Origin: Lachnospiraceae bacterium UBA3273 | GTDB lineage: Bacteria; Bacillota; Clostridia; Lachnospirales; Lachnospiraceae | DNA length: 46,885 nt | Reading direction: 5' to 3' | NCBI GenBank assembly: GCA_002362385.1 | Contig: DEUB01000005.1 | Location: forward strand, 1 to 46,885 | Shown here: positions 35,201 through 40,580 of the stretch, one piece after another | How positions within the stretch are numbered: the stretch's first letter is position 1 | How the letters are laid out: every line of letters starts with the position of its first letter | Program-made: the position numbers and the translations under genes | The notes under the pieces: model-generated | What the model was told of the DNA's origin: nothing | Seen by the model: the letters and a program-made list of their open reading frames with translations, nothing else | Databases searched by the model: none

Positions 35201-37132
35201 GCGGCGGACGGGAAGACGACCCGTTATGAATATGATGCGGAGAATACCCGCACTGCAGTGGAAACGGAAGGAAGAAGGGAAGAATATGTAACAGATACCG
35301 AAAGCACTTACAGCCAGGTGCTGGAGGTTAAGGTATTTGAAAAGGAATCTGCCGTTCTCAGTGCAGGGGCAGGAGATTCAGGATCTGCCGGCAGCTTAGT
35401 AAATACAACTTCTTATGTTTATGGACTCGGTCTCATCGGGGAAGAAGGAAAGAACGGCTGGCTGTACTACCACTATGACCACCTGGGTTCCACGGCAGCC
35501 CTCACGGGAAGTGACGGGGAAGTCCGTTTAAGGTTTGCTTACAGCGCCTACGGGGAACTGACAGGCATTACTGACGGCACAGGCAACAGTCTTGTGAAAG
35601 GGGAAGACGGGAAGATAACATCTTCCATGATCTCCGGCGCAGTATCGGAAACCGGGATCCGCTTCTTATATAACGGACAGCTCGGGGTAACCACAGACGG
35701 AAACGGCCTGTACCATATGAGGGCGCGGTATTACAATACGGATATCAAACGCTTTATCAACCGGGATATTTTAACGGGGGATATCACAAACAGCCAGAGC
35801 TTAAACCGCTACAGCTACGTACAGGGAAATCCCGTGAGCAGTACCGACCCCTTTGGTCTTTGTCCCTTAGGATTTTTAAACCTTGACTGGTCCACCATCG
35901 GACATGCCCTGCTGGACGTAGTGGGAATATTCTGGGATGGAGCTGACCTTATCAACGCCATGTGGTATAAGGCGGAAGGCAATGACTTTATGGCGGGTGT
36001 ATGCCTGTTATCGGCACTGCCTATGCTTGGAAGCTTTGCAGGCGGGACGATCAAGGCTGTTGCGACAGGAACGAAATATCTCAATAAAGCGGAAACGGTG
36101 GCAAAATACCTGACGCTGGGAACGAAGCTTGTATCCCACACGGCCCAGGCGACCATGAGCGGCATTGATACGTATTATGCTGCGGTGGACGCTTATGATG
36201 CATACCAGGCGGGAGAATTGGGAGCAGAAGAGATCATCAACCTGGGACTGGCAGCTACGGGTGCGGTCCTGTCTACAGGAGCGGCAATAAGCAGCGGAAG
36301 AGGCCTGTATAAGCTGATGGGTTCCGACGGCGTAGGCTGTAAGGTTCTGACAGGAATAACGGGAGAACCCCACTGCTTTGTGGCAGGAACACTGGTTTCC
36401 ACGGAAGATGGACAGAGGGCCATTGAGGAAGTGGAAGCCGGGGATAAGGTCTGGGCTTATGATGAGGAGACAGGCGAGAAGGGATTAAAGGAGGTAGAGG
36501 AGGTCTTTGTCAGTGAGACGGATAAATTGATCCATGTGGAGACTGACAGGGAAGAGATAGTAACCACGGAGCTGCATCCGTTTTATGTGGAAGGGATTGG
36601 GTTTGTACAGGCGGGATGCTTAGAGGAAGGCTATGAGCTTAAGTGTCTGGATGGCGGCAGGGAGACCATAACAGGGATAAGGGTGGAATGGCTGGAAGAG
36701 GCAGTCACAGTCTATAACTTTGAGGTGGCGGATTACCATACCTATTATGTAGGGAATGGGGATGTGCTGGTGCATAATAAGTGTGCGAATCCGAGTGGGA
36801 GTGATACAGAAATAATATTACCTAGTAAACCTCATACAAATGGAACTGAAGGTCATTGGGAGACTATTTTAGAAGAGGTAGAGAGTATGAAGGATAGTGG
36901 TAATTATAGCAAAATATATGTTAATAAAGGATTGAGTAATGAAATTTCAGGAGCAAGACCTAATAGAAGACCTGATATTATGGGAGTAAGGCATGATGGA
37001 TTAATTGACCAGGTAGAAGTTCCGAGTAAAACAGATGTACCAGAACTTCTAATTGATCGAATGATTGATAATCAAAGAATTATGGGTAATAGGGCTGGAA
37101 AGATTAAAATAAAGAATATAGGAGGAGATTGA
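23300..37132 (+). CDS. Giant secreted RHS-repeat polymorphic toxin with Hint domain and nuclease-like tip
   Basis: 4610 residues in one uninterrupted frame. Order: signal peptide (~1-46); beta-helix-like LNLNGYTLTVxGD/INGGxLxVxGDY repeats (~115-1315); FN3 and Ig-like modules (~1318-2290); PKD domain (~2297-2377, WDFGDGSG); a carboxypeptidase-regulatory-like segment; DPIDTVTGAF entry to the RHS shell (~2854); dozens of YD repeats (~2994-3990); RHS core (~4042-4187, ending SSTDPFGL); pretoxin helices; and a Hint domain from C4359 (CFVAGT) to H4492-N4493. The last ~115 residues form the toxin tip with D4559, E4573 and K4577 (RPDIM...DQVEVPSK), suggestive of a PD-(D/E)XK nuclease. GC content drops sharply where the tip begins. 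Probably Sec-exported, shell-encapsulated and self-cleaved at Hint. ATG 23312 (GAGGGG 4 nt upstream) is an equally good start. The immunity gene follows directly. Confidence 0.93.
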   Translation: MRGKMGAIKVNKRKTAGVWKRILALMLVICCLPFGDYVQAFGAAMPEAGQKGVEGTAESVPASVSGNFTDMQQDVPEGVQTNGQENGQADAMTDGNSQAQGEESPDSRVMEFEDMTVTEDLTLEADMETGNLFLMQGELNLNGYTLTVHGDCIQPGGSMAINGGKLITEGDYRIQTRTAVEGSASGEGADYEYTYSTGTLTMTDSRDYVQVFGDFVTDSDKNHAGLLLDGVLEVRGNFTQLNTKSNYSFHALQNHKVYLTGAPGKTVSLVYDPPYNGSRFANLEIDLDMYHGTEGETASGTGRNANEETEADGETASGTGENSNEGTEADAEESGNEPDLIFIGEPFVAGCIVEKEAEVKPLVAGSIRIGSSTRFETGYYCGDITLLSPFSNYKDLVIDGNLNCNKKTLSISSHLTVKGNVSMLPRLQMESGRLTVEKNLIIEGSSADDYGLKMKNASDYIAVGGDFIYRANPLKSRDYITAGTLEVKGDFNCETKFCATAEHRVLLSGTELQKIRMTADSRFHILELQNDSEEGVYAEDAVVKDILIRNGCRFTYGSMEGEFGWTLTEDTVIEGDFVLVDDVLDLNGYTLTVKGDLIHANGEIFIHGGRLLVDGDYRMQMRKGEAGNYNYENSAGILKMTDMSDYIWIKGGMYVQTSQSLSGLLTEGTIELKGDFYDFCQSSTDNFAASGSHTMYLTGNTVQKISFEGNGPLNCIQNLKVDNAAGLILETAVVVKGNIDITSDIEVKGRLIVDRTTTFSGNVYRGDISVRNLEWTRDFVVKGNLYVGLTLKVSSCRLTVEGDVIANNSTITMNKGELIVGGDLSFQRTSNYGTVYLDMRNDEDHILVNGNFDYYAIRSFISAGTLEVKGDFTTNSLFSASGTHRVILSGDEKQTITMADNARFHILELKNYGMEGVWTARPTLNYDILISNGCKLNYGNLQGNSGFTLNRDMVIGEDFILTDGVLDLNGHKLTIKGDFLHAGGTVEINGGTLEVQKNYRLQWREEMDGTIVYGAGYGKLLMSSDDDTIVINGSCIVEPSKVTGKGEGESLNAMDGWITGGRISIGGDLGQLGKEAFIAGGTSTVYLNGSAKQSVAGAQDFKIQNLVIENTSGEGVFFLTDVQVEESLSDPNKKAYGQGCIVTAGADVLEDSVFGGNLKITKAETLARDLEIGGSLYIENTFNLDGHNVSIGGDFIVGKTGSLIMENALDVMAVGGDMKYSSAAGSIMSAGILQVEGDFTKASGARFAAGGEHVTVLSGKEGGDGGLIPQNIDFSGSDGSRFHKLILKQPFAEGYVFVVPPEQIADEVIYEGDELQRPGPVTSLQVTGQTVNSITISYEGAASLGEIAGYKIYRDGRQAAMTEQTTYTDGRLEADREYVYKVYAVDANGNTAKVSPECRGKTLTDVTPPSVVPGLAVSGRTGSAITLSWNPAADDSKVCGYNVYRNGELMAEGIEATEYKDCGLAENTLYTYTVTAVDGAGNESPRCEGVDGAVSMPKILSVTPEDYESIGGESVTLRVTFKDAGSSTGNRVDIAFYDGDKDIWKAVTKVSLGQSRLNDTTLYAETEWDLTALAKDGDVDVRFRVTDEDGNSREQVVTYYLDRKAPEQVTGIKVSDEGGTLRVKWDRCLSADTKGYLVYRMEEGTGKYIIAADIENGDITAWTDRDVETGKVYIYHVRAYDAFDQKSVLSERVSATVGQDQEVPRILSLSPSGGKVSGQKLIHVSGIDNRGLSELRLYIRSQGEDEWSLLGWADVSDKGAEAGCHITWNTLEYPDGNYELKAEVSDTSGNMNEKEFIRFYQVDNSGIGKIILGEVSSTSTAVQLTWEDVTEEDFGYFAVEQLIDGNFVQVARVTDKLGANVENLKPGTEYTFRVVGYDVLGNRGEASDMIKVRTTEDAIAPSIRSIEPAPGRFGEKLSLKMKVLDNAAVGSGTFSYSLDKENYTVLASRDGQGGKEETFSYEWDISALPEGEVYVKFEAMDEAGNANVLAEGEEIICTYVIDHTPPDKITGASAEGGEGFIHLSWNEPLDDDIQAFIIYRAGNDGVYRPIQKDCRTKDYYDVDLEAGDSFTYRISAIDTAGNEGEKSDPVSGMALRDEEAPVVTGISPEKGSRQGSNVTLKIFAKDNAALSAVVAEYREKDTEELWREIGRTEGTERYIYSQMEWNTEGLKEGCVYEVRAKAADKAGNVSEYVYSEYDFDLTAPASPKLEADSGSFRVELSWSENGEEDFDIYKIYRAEAGSNHYVCIQTTEENAFIDMTVEPDTMYTYKVAACDIYGNDSESNKASSYGNSIDTIAPEAVLPENIMGVSGLELGFDGTASFDNVRIVTYEWDFGDGSGKKGTRPTHIYEKPGTYTVTLTVSDAWGNQDKTTTNVIIRDKDNNGMITITITDESGNPLPYAYVYTRIGNSDEDILNLRADGSGRVRVAAKEGIYQYAAYAEEYLPKESTFRIDSGSSNTAVLGLEKGEVMTGELEVHRMELQELVEAGVDLSAPENFHTFTFKSTFIFRESPIPVVVEYVGNMLAGRRKPLIVYEVENRKYNGVLNISLIQPKEEIIDPDKEKYVPTIAILQVTQSVSWLKEMYGVNLTITNHSGEGFDIEHAVADLSLPEGVSLAATKTGQTLSQPMEDIKGGTSRTANWVVKGDVTGEYTLKASFHGVLMPFEANLDADFEVESEFEVEGGKGLHIYVMPENAYYIGESYYVQYKIVNESDRTFYNLTTTLGEYIQPQVVQETLILDPETGEVTNRIKNMSGMTYRSAAAAKCRTAPVMYQGDAIEVGVFAPGDTLYGTYCGAPLGASGDPDEVYFQLVGSLTQILEGENLGVKVTTLPIASHYSKSKATVALDPFAGYYGDPIDTVTGAFTQEMTLLSIGGGDTISMDLSYNSMLAGEKGSCGYGFAHSYEQSIEDRGNSLVLHMTPYSQTTFLSTDAAENKATGTWDGDKVILSDTAAYYGDFLPVTTDMEGYRIEKKEEGYILHMGEEGGELTFDTEGRIVELKDTDERTVSLLYGDKTMTVTENVSKESLYVTYNDEGFITTVRDDHGRMSALTYDGEGNLSSYTDPMGNTARYEYDPAHRMIKAYDGEGCAYVSNAYDEEGRVISQEEAGKGPAARLSYETVGNNTRITITDHNGNTTSLTNDGRGNRIEEINGAGSKTTYLYDRQGNLLDIWDHYHNNTAYEYDEEKRTTVVYDTAGNVTRYHYDESGNMTILTGADGSMAHYSYDAKGNITKITEPSGAVTSYTYDAFSRVVSESKTDCGAMYYEYDDKGRIAAVTDYNGNRSTLEYDEYGNLSRATDACGGVKTYVYNADGWLMSETDEAGCITEYTYDKCGRQLSKTRRDEAGTQVQTSSYTYYESGLLKSETDPEGGVTTYVYDNEGHILSVTYPAGTTDTYAYDAAYRQTGQKDPDGTIHAYTYDMLGNNTSVSLNDRTVTFEYYPNGKIRKQTNEDGTWLLYTYDKRWNCIQVTDKDGVGMSYAYDGMDRLISERDALGNTTRYEYDTQGRMTKTTDPNGNPTTYEYDGNGNCIRMVNALSQTTEMEYDKADRLIRITQETDAGRISAGYTYDKAGRVTAVTDEEGSTTRYTYDVFGNVLTVTDALGNPVAANTYDKTGNLTSTTDGEGTATGYAYDRAGNLLAVAKCLNGEEETSYAYEYDENLRLTKTTDPISGTTTQEYDAYGNIISVTDAMGGTTRYTYDERNRITSVISALGNQESYTYNAQGLLAGEENARGQKAAYTYDKAGRLTEKKDEAGTITYTYDNNGNVLRVTEEDGEGNKETISRTYDALNRVTSMTDCRGNTVKYGYDELGNRISLTYPGGEIVRYSYYKNGNLKTVTDWEGNVTSYEYDGNGRLLKTTRPDGSVETRTYNKAGYLTDTLDVTAAGEEISHYTYGYDGRGNITSIEGKDNGIPGITAGAVMTYDEDNRLTGYNGETVTYDADGNMLHGPLQGQMADYAYDCRNRLISVTAADGKTTRYEYDAENTRTAVETEGRREEYVTDTESTYSQVLEVKVFEKESAVLSAGAGDSGSAGSLVNTTSYVYGLGLIGEEGKNGWLYYHYDHLGSTAALTGSDGEVRLRFAYSAYGELTGITDGTGNSLVKGEDGKITSSMISGAVSETGIRFLYNGQLGVTTDGNGLYHMRARYYNTDIKRFINRDILTGDITNSQSLNRYSYVQGNPVSSTDPFGLCPLGFLNLDWSTIGHALLDVVGIFWDGADLINAMWYKAEGNDFMAGVCLLSALPMLGSFAGGTIKAVATGTKYLNKAETVAKYLTLGTKLVSHTAQATMSGIDTYYAAVDAYDAYQAGELGAEEIINLGLAATGAVLSTGAAISSGRGLYKLMGSDGVGCKVLTGITGEPHCFVAGTLVSTEDGQRAIEEVEAGDKVWAYDEETGEKGLKEVEEVFVSETDKLIHVETDREEIVTTELHPFYVEGIGFVQAGCLEEGYELKCLDGGRETITGIRVEWLEEAVTVYNFEVADYHTYYVGNGDVLVHNKCANPSGSDTEIILPSKPHTNGTEGHWETILEEVESMKDSGNYSKIYVNKGLSNEISGARPNRRPDIMGVRHDGLIDQVEVPSKTDVPELLIDRMIDNQRIMGNRAGKIKIKNIGGD
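23640..27200 (+). repeat. Internal beta-helix-like repeat array of the RHS protein
   Basis: Three long repeat copies are anchored by LNLNGYTLTVHGD (~23710), DLNGYTLTVKGDL (~25050) and DLNGHKLTIKGDF (~26200). Each is followed by an INGGxL..DYRxQ strand, a xDYIxVxGxF strand, a GxLEVKGDF strand and an H.VxLSGxxxQxI strand. Shorter copies lie between (SCRLTVEGDVIANN, GHNVSIGGDF). The spacing of the long copies is about 1.15-1.35 kb. The periodic Gly/Asn-turn plus short strands predicts a long solenoid stalk. Confidence 0.7.
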
Positions 37133-37633
37133 TTGGAAACTAATACAATATCGATAACATTATGGGGAAATGGACAAATAAAAGGGAGATGGTTGGAGTG
37201 GTACAATGACGTGGGAAGTATATTTAAAGAATTAGGATATAAAAGAACGCATATTGGAATACAAAGTAATTCATATGCAAATAAAAAAATTGTTACTGTA
37301 ACACGTAAAGAAACTCAAATATTGCAACTGTTACAAACTGGGGAGAAGCCAATGAGCATGTCATGCTATTCTTTGGATAAAGAATACAAGCAGGCATCAT
37401 TTGATTATAATATTATGGCTGTTAGGCACAGTAATTATCTTACCCTTATATTTAATGAGAGTGATTCAAAAATAATAGATATGAATAGTGTAGTGGTAAA
37501 TTTAAAGCAATACATTGAATTTGAGTGTGGAGAGATATATCAAATGGAACGGAATGAAATGCCATTAATTTATGCAGCAAGGGCAAATCCACCAGATGCA
37601 TTCAAATCTTTAAAAGTTCTTGATAAATTTTAA
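37133..37633 (+). CDS. Probable immunity protein for the RHS tip
   Basis: A 166-residue soluble protein without signal peptide and not recognised as a named immunity family. TTG start lying directly after the RHS stop codon, with GGAGGAG overlapping the end of the toxin gene, so it is translationally coupled. It is as AT-rich as the toxin tip and unlike the GC-richer RHS body, so tip and partner have travelled together. Position, coupling and composition are the arguments for immunity; the sequence alone gives none. It ends with an Ala/Pro-rich segment and SLKVLDKF. It should bind and block the PD-(D/E)XK-like tip. Confidence 0.7.
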   Translation: METNTISITLWGNGQIKGRWLEWYNDVGSIFKELGYKRTHIGIQSNSYANKKIVTVTRKETQILQLLQTGEKPMSMSCYSLDKEYKQASFDYNIMAVRHSNYLTLIFNESDSKIIDMNSVVVNLKQYIEFECGEIYQMERNEMPLIYAARANPPDAFKSLKVLDKF

Positions 37634-37748
37634 CAGGAAATCTGCAAGCGGTATGGCCATGGAAATATGCAGAAATAGATTCTTATAGACATTATACAGG
37701 ACCACGGCCATAATAAGAAAGAGAAAAATGAATAAGGAAATGTCAGCG

Positions 37749-38239
37749 AGACTGATAAGGAAGAGATAGTAACAACGGAGTTGCATCCGTTTTATGTGGA
37801 AGGGATTGGATTTGTACAGGCGGGATGCTTACAGGAAGGCTATGAGCTTAAGTGTATGGATGGAAACAGAGAAACCATTATAGAGGTAAGGGTGGAATGG
37901 CTGGAAGAAGCGGTAGAGGTTTATAACTTTGAGGTGGCGGATTATCATACCTATTATGTTGGGGATGGGGATGTGCTGGTGCATAATAAGTGTGCGAATC
38001 CGAGTGGTAGTAATGGGAATACAAATACCAAGACATATCAAACTTATACAAAATATAATCCAACTACAGGAGAGATTTATTCTGGCAGAACTAGTGGGAC
38101 AGGAACCGCATTCGAAAATGTAAGGAAGAGAGATATAAATCATCATATGAATGGTCAAGGATTTGGACCTGCTACACTTGATAAAAGTTCGTCCAATTAT
38201 AATGCAATTAGAGGTAGGGAACAGATGCCAGCCAACTAG
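37749..38239 (+). pseudogene. Displaced Hint C-terminal part joined to a GIY-YIG-like toxin tip (orphan cassette 2)
   Basis: From GAGACTGATAAGGAAGAG onward the DNA repeats the Hint 3' half of the RHS gene (TELHPFYVEGIGFVQAGCL ... YHTYYVGDGDVLVHNKC) without the N-terminal Hint part, RHS core or a ribosome binding site, so it is not an autonomous gene. After the shared CANPSGS the sequence switches to a new tip: YTKYNPTTGEIYSGRTSG, then RKRDINHHM, GFGPATLDKSSSN and AIRGREQ. The Y...YSGRT...R...H...E order resembles GIY-YIG nucleases. The frame stops at 38237; another frame continues through YRGIQNKSKRMERIKYG to a stop at 38293-38295, overlapping the next start, suggesting a frameshift. Confidence 0.72.
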
Positions 38240-38287
38240 AATACCGTGGTATTCAAAATAAAAGTAAAAGAATGGAGAGGATTAAGT

Positions 38288-38644
38288 ATGGATGATGTTT
38301 TAAGCTATTTTGGAGAAAAATTGATTAATGAGGTAAGAGATAGGACAATACGTAGATTTGATATGAGAATTACTGGTAAGATGAGAGATGAAAATTCACA
38401 AAAATTGTTTAAGGAAGTTAGTGAAATGGATGAAAACTGTATCAGGCTAATAAGTAGAATTATACCTCAAGTGGTAGATCTATCTATTCATAACATGCTT
38501 TGTATGTTCGAAGAAAATCCAGAGATGGAGATACAGGTAGAAAACGAATGTATAAATAAAATTAGCGATGGATTAGCAGGGGAATTATATACTGAGGATG
38601 GTTGGATACAAAGATTTTCTAATCAACGATATGAGGAGATATAA
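38288..38644 (+). CDS. Probable immunity protein of orphan cassette 2
   Basis: A 118-residue acidic, soluble protein, family not recognised. ATG 38288 is preceded by GGAGAGG at 7 nt. A longer GTG start at 38246 lacks a site and is not used. It directly follows the GIY-YIG-like tip. If the tip is read in its other frame it would overlap this start by 8 bp, the classic toxin-immunity arrangement. AT-rich like its cassette. It may still protect against sibling cells that carry the matching tip even though the local tip is silent. Confidence 0.65.
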   Translation: MDDVLSYFGEKLINEVRDRTIRRFDMRITGKMRDENSQKLFKEVSEMDENCIRLISRIIPQVVDLSIHNMLCMFEENPEMEIQVENECINKISDGLAGELYTEDGWIQRFSNQRYEEI

Positions 38645-38766
38645 AGTAGATCTAAATACTTTAAAAATAGTATTATATTATTTTTTGTATGTTTGTAAGT
38701 TGAGAAGAGTCGTTATCTATGCAACTGGTAATATGTGTTATGGTACGGTGGGAAAATGGTAGCACA

Positions 38767-39118
38767 GTAAGTGCCTAATTTCGGGGTAGGTTTCATCTAC
38801 CCACCATATTCTTTATAATGATTGGTAGGAAACGCAAGCGTTTTGCTCCATTTGAAAGGCTAAACGCAAGTGTTTCACTCTATCCTAAGGAGCCAGTCAC
38901 TATGCAAAAACAAATTGTCAGAAAAGATGAGCAGATCAAACTCATCATGGAATGCCGTCAAAGCGGTCTTTCCGATTATCAGTGGTGCCAAAAACAAGGC
39001 ATCAATGCAGGTACCTTTTATAACTGGGTCAGCAAACTGAGAAAAAGTGGCTATACCATCCCGGATTCCAACAGTAAATCCGAAGGTGCTGCGGCTGGTC
39101 AGGATGTTGTCAAAATTT
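38767..39118 (+). mobile_element. IS66-family insertion sequence remnant
   Basis: Contains the 5' part of an IS66-type element: a possible left terminal sequence GTAAGTGCC at 38767 (resembling the GTAAGCG ends of IS66 elements; an alternative GTAAGTTGAG at 38695 cannot be excluded), then the first gene tnpA. The element ends abruptly at about 39118, where RHS-derived DNA begins. tnpB, tnpC and the right end are absent. Two 21-bp partial direct repeats (AACGCAAGYGTTT) lie at 38831 and 38872 before tnpA. The 38645-38766 stretch upstream holds nothing recognisable. Confidence 0.7.
38902..39118 (+). pseudogene. tnpA: IS66 family TnpA accessory protein, 3'-truncated
   Basis: ATG 38902 with AAGGAG 9 nt upstream. 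The product starts MQKQIVRKDEQIKLIMECRQ and continues SGLSDYQWCQKQGINAGTFY and NWVSKLRKSGYTIP, the characteristic HTH-containing N-terminal two thirds of IS66 TnpA (accessory protein needed for transposition). After QDVVKIL the homology ends and the frame runs for eleven codons into RHS DNA. Non-functional. Confidence 0.85.
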
Positions 39119-39755
39119 TACGGGTACAGTCCTTTCTACAGGAGCCGCAGTAAGCAGTGGAAGAGGTTTGTATAAGTTGATGGGTTCTGATGGCGTAGGC
39201 TGCAAGGCAGTTACCGGCATAACGGGAGAACCCCACTGCTTTGTGGCAGGTACACTGGTTTCCACGGAAGAAGGACAGAGAGCCATTGAGGAAGTGGAAG
39301 CCGGGGATAAGGTCTGGGCTTATGATGAGGAAACAGGCGAGAAAGGATTAAAGGAGGTAGAGGAGGTTTTTGTCAGTGAGACGGATAAGCTGATTCACGT
39401 CGAGACTGATAAGGAAGAGATAGTAACGACGGAGCTGCATCCGTTTTATGTGGAAGGGATTGGATTTGTACAGGCGGGATGCTTATAGGAAGGCTATGAG
39501 CTTAAGTGCCTGGATGGAAACAGAGAAACTATTACAGGGATAAGGGTGGAATGGCTGGAAGAAGCAATCACAGTCTATAACTTTGAGGTGGCGGATTAGC
39601 ATACCTATTATGTAGGGGATGGGGATGTGCTGGTGCATAATAAGTGTGCGGATCCGAGTGGAAGTGACTCTAATACTTCTGGAGATAGTAAAATCACAAG
39701 AAGGCAAGCAATCAATTTTGCAAAAGATAGAGATTTCAAAATAATACAGCAATGA
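39119..39755 (+). pseudogene. Decayed RHS pretoxin-Hint copy with a third tip (orphan cassette 3)
   Basis: A third copy of the RHS 3' region, starting at the pretoxin helix (matching 36267 onward) and running through the Hint domain: GEPHCFVAGTLVSTEEGQRA through VLVHNKC. In-frame stops replace a Gln codon (TAG, 39486) and the Tyr of YHTYY (TAG, 39597), and a TGA ends the tip at 39753. After CADPSGS the tip differs from the other two (KITRRQAINFAKDRDF). It lacks RBS, RHS core and any visible immunity gene, and its front is cut by the IS66 fragment. A donor for recombination into the active gene is still conceivable. Confidence 0.85.
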
Positions 39756-39873
39756 GATCAAAGTGGAATTCCGCGGAAATGAAACAGAAAAACCATTCCC
39801 AAAAGCTATATTATCATCAAAATACGGAATAATAAATATAGCATATTATCATCTTTTTTATGATTGGGAGGGC

Positions 39874-40152
39874 ATGCCCGTGGAAAGCATTCTGTGCATA
39901 GATATTCCCGTGCAGATGATTTCCTGCACGGACACAAATGGGAAAATCACTCCCATGAAATTCCGCTTTTGTGACAGAAACGGCGAAATCATTACCATAA
40001 ACATAGATAAGGTTCTTTCAACGGATCAGGAACACAGTTCCCTTGGAGCAAATTTCGTCTGCTCGGCGCCGCTGTATGGTACACAGCGCACGTTTCATCT
40101 GCGCTATAATTATTTTGCCCATGAATGGCGCATGTCAAGGATTGGCGGGTAA
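39874..40152 (+). CDS. Hypothetical protein next to the Y-family polymerase genes
   Basis: A 92-residue product from ATG 39874. The frame is open from 39763, but the first ~110 bp are AT-rich cassette debris and contain no ribosome site. GGGAGG lies just before ATG 39874 and also 8 nt before GTG 39880. Seen: CIDIPVQMISCTDTNGKITP, then MKFRFCDRNGEIITINIDKVL and a final RYNYFAHEWRMSRIGG. I recall similar small beta-rich proteins near dinB-type genes in Clostridia but cannot name a family or function. Convergent with the yolD-like gene, 2 bp apart. Confidence 0.5.
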   Translation: MPVESILCIDIPVQMISCTDTNGKITPMKFRFCDRNGEIITINIDKVLSTDQEHSSLGANFVCSAPLYGTQRTFHLRYNYFAHEWRMSRIGG

Positions 40153-40154
40153 CT

Positions 40155-40580
40155 TCAGTCCCTTTCAAGATACCCAAAGACAGGACTTTCTATTTCGAGA
40201 ATATCGTTTATGGGAATGACCGTGCCGTTTTCCATAACGATGGTATGTCCTGTTTCGTTAAATTTCTTTACAGTTCCCAATACCTGATGATAAGAGCCGC
40301 CGACTTTTTTCTCGTCAGGAATAAAATAGGTAATTGCAGTCTCCGGTTTTAGTGAAATGTATTCTAAAATGATTTGTAACCGGTCGTTTAATTCCATTTT
40401 CCTGCTTTCATCGAGTATCGGCCTTGCATCCGTAAGACGGGCAGTTTCAGCAATTGCCGCTTCATGGCCCGTTAACGCGGCAAAAGGAGAAAACTGGGCC
40501 GCCCTGTCCCAGGGAGACATTTGGGGATGCTTGGCGGATACATGGTGGGGGAGATTGATAATATCGTCGTAGTTTCCCAT
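40155..40580 (-). CDS. YolD-like protein
   Basis: A 141-residue YolD-like family protein; these small proteins accompany Y-family polymerases in Firmicutes and are thought to assist or regulate them. Seen: MSPWDRAAQFSPFAALTGHE near the N-terminus, typical of the clostridial version, and a C-terminal beta region (GTVKKFNETGHTIVMENGT, then PINDILEIE) as in the YolD domain. ATG 40580 abuts the TAA of the polymerase gene directly, so the two are translationally coupled. Confidence 0.85.
   Translation of the reverse strand: MGNYDDIINLPHHVSAKHPQMSPWDRAAQFSPFAALTGHEAAIAETARLTDARPILDESRKMELNDRLQIILEYISLKPETAITYFIPDEKKVGGSYHQVLGTVKKFNETGHTIVMENGTVIPINDILEIESPVFGYLERD

Noticed and set aside
37133..37633. 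Assignment to a numbered immunity family
   Set aside because: No specific family motif could be recognised by eye; only position and composition support the immunity role.
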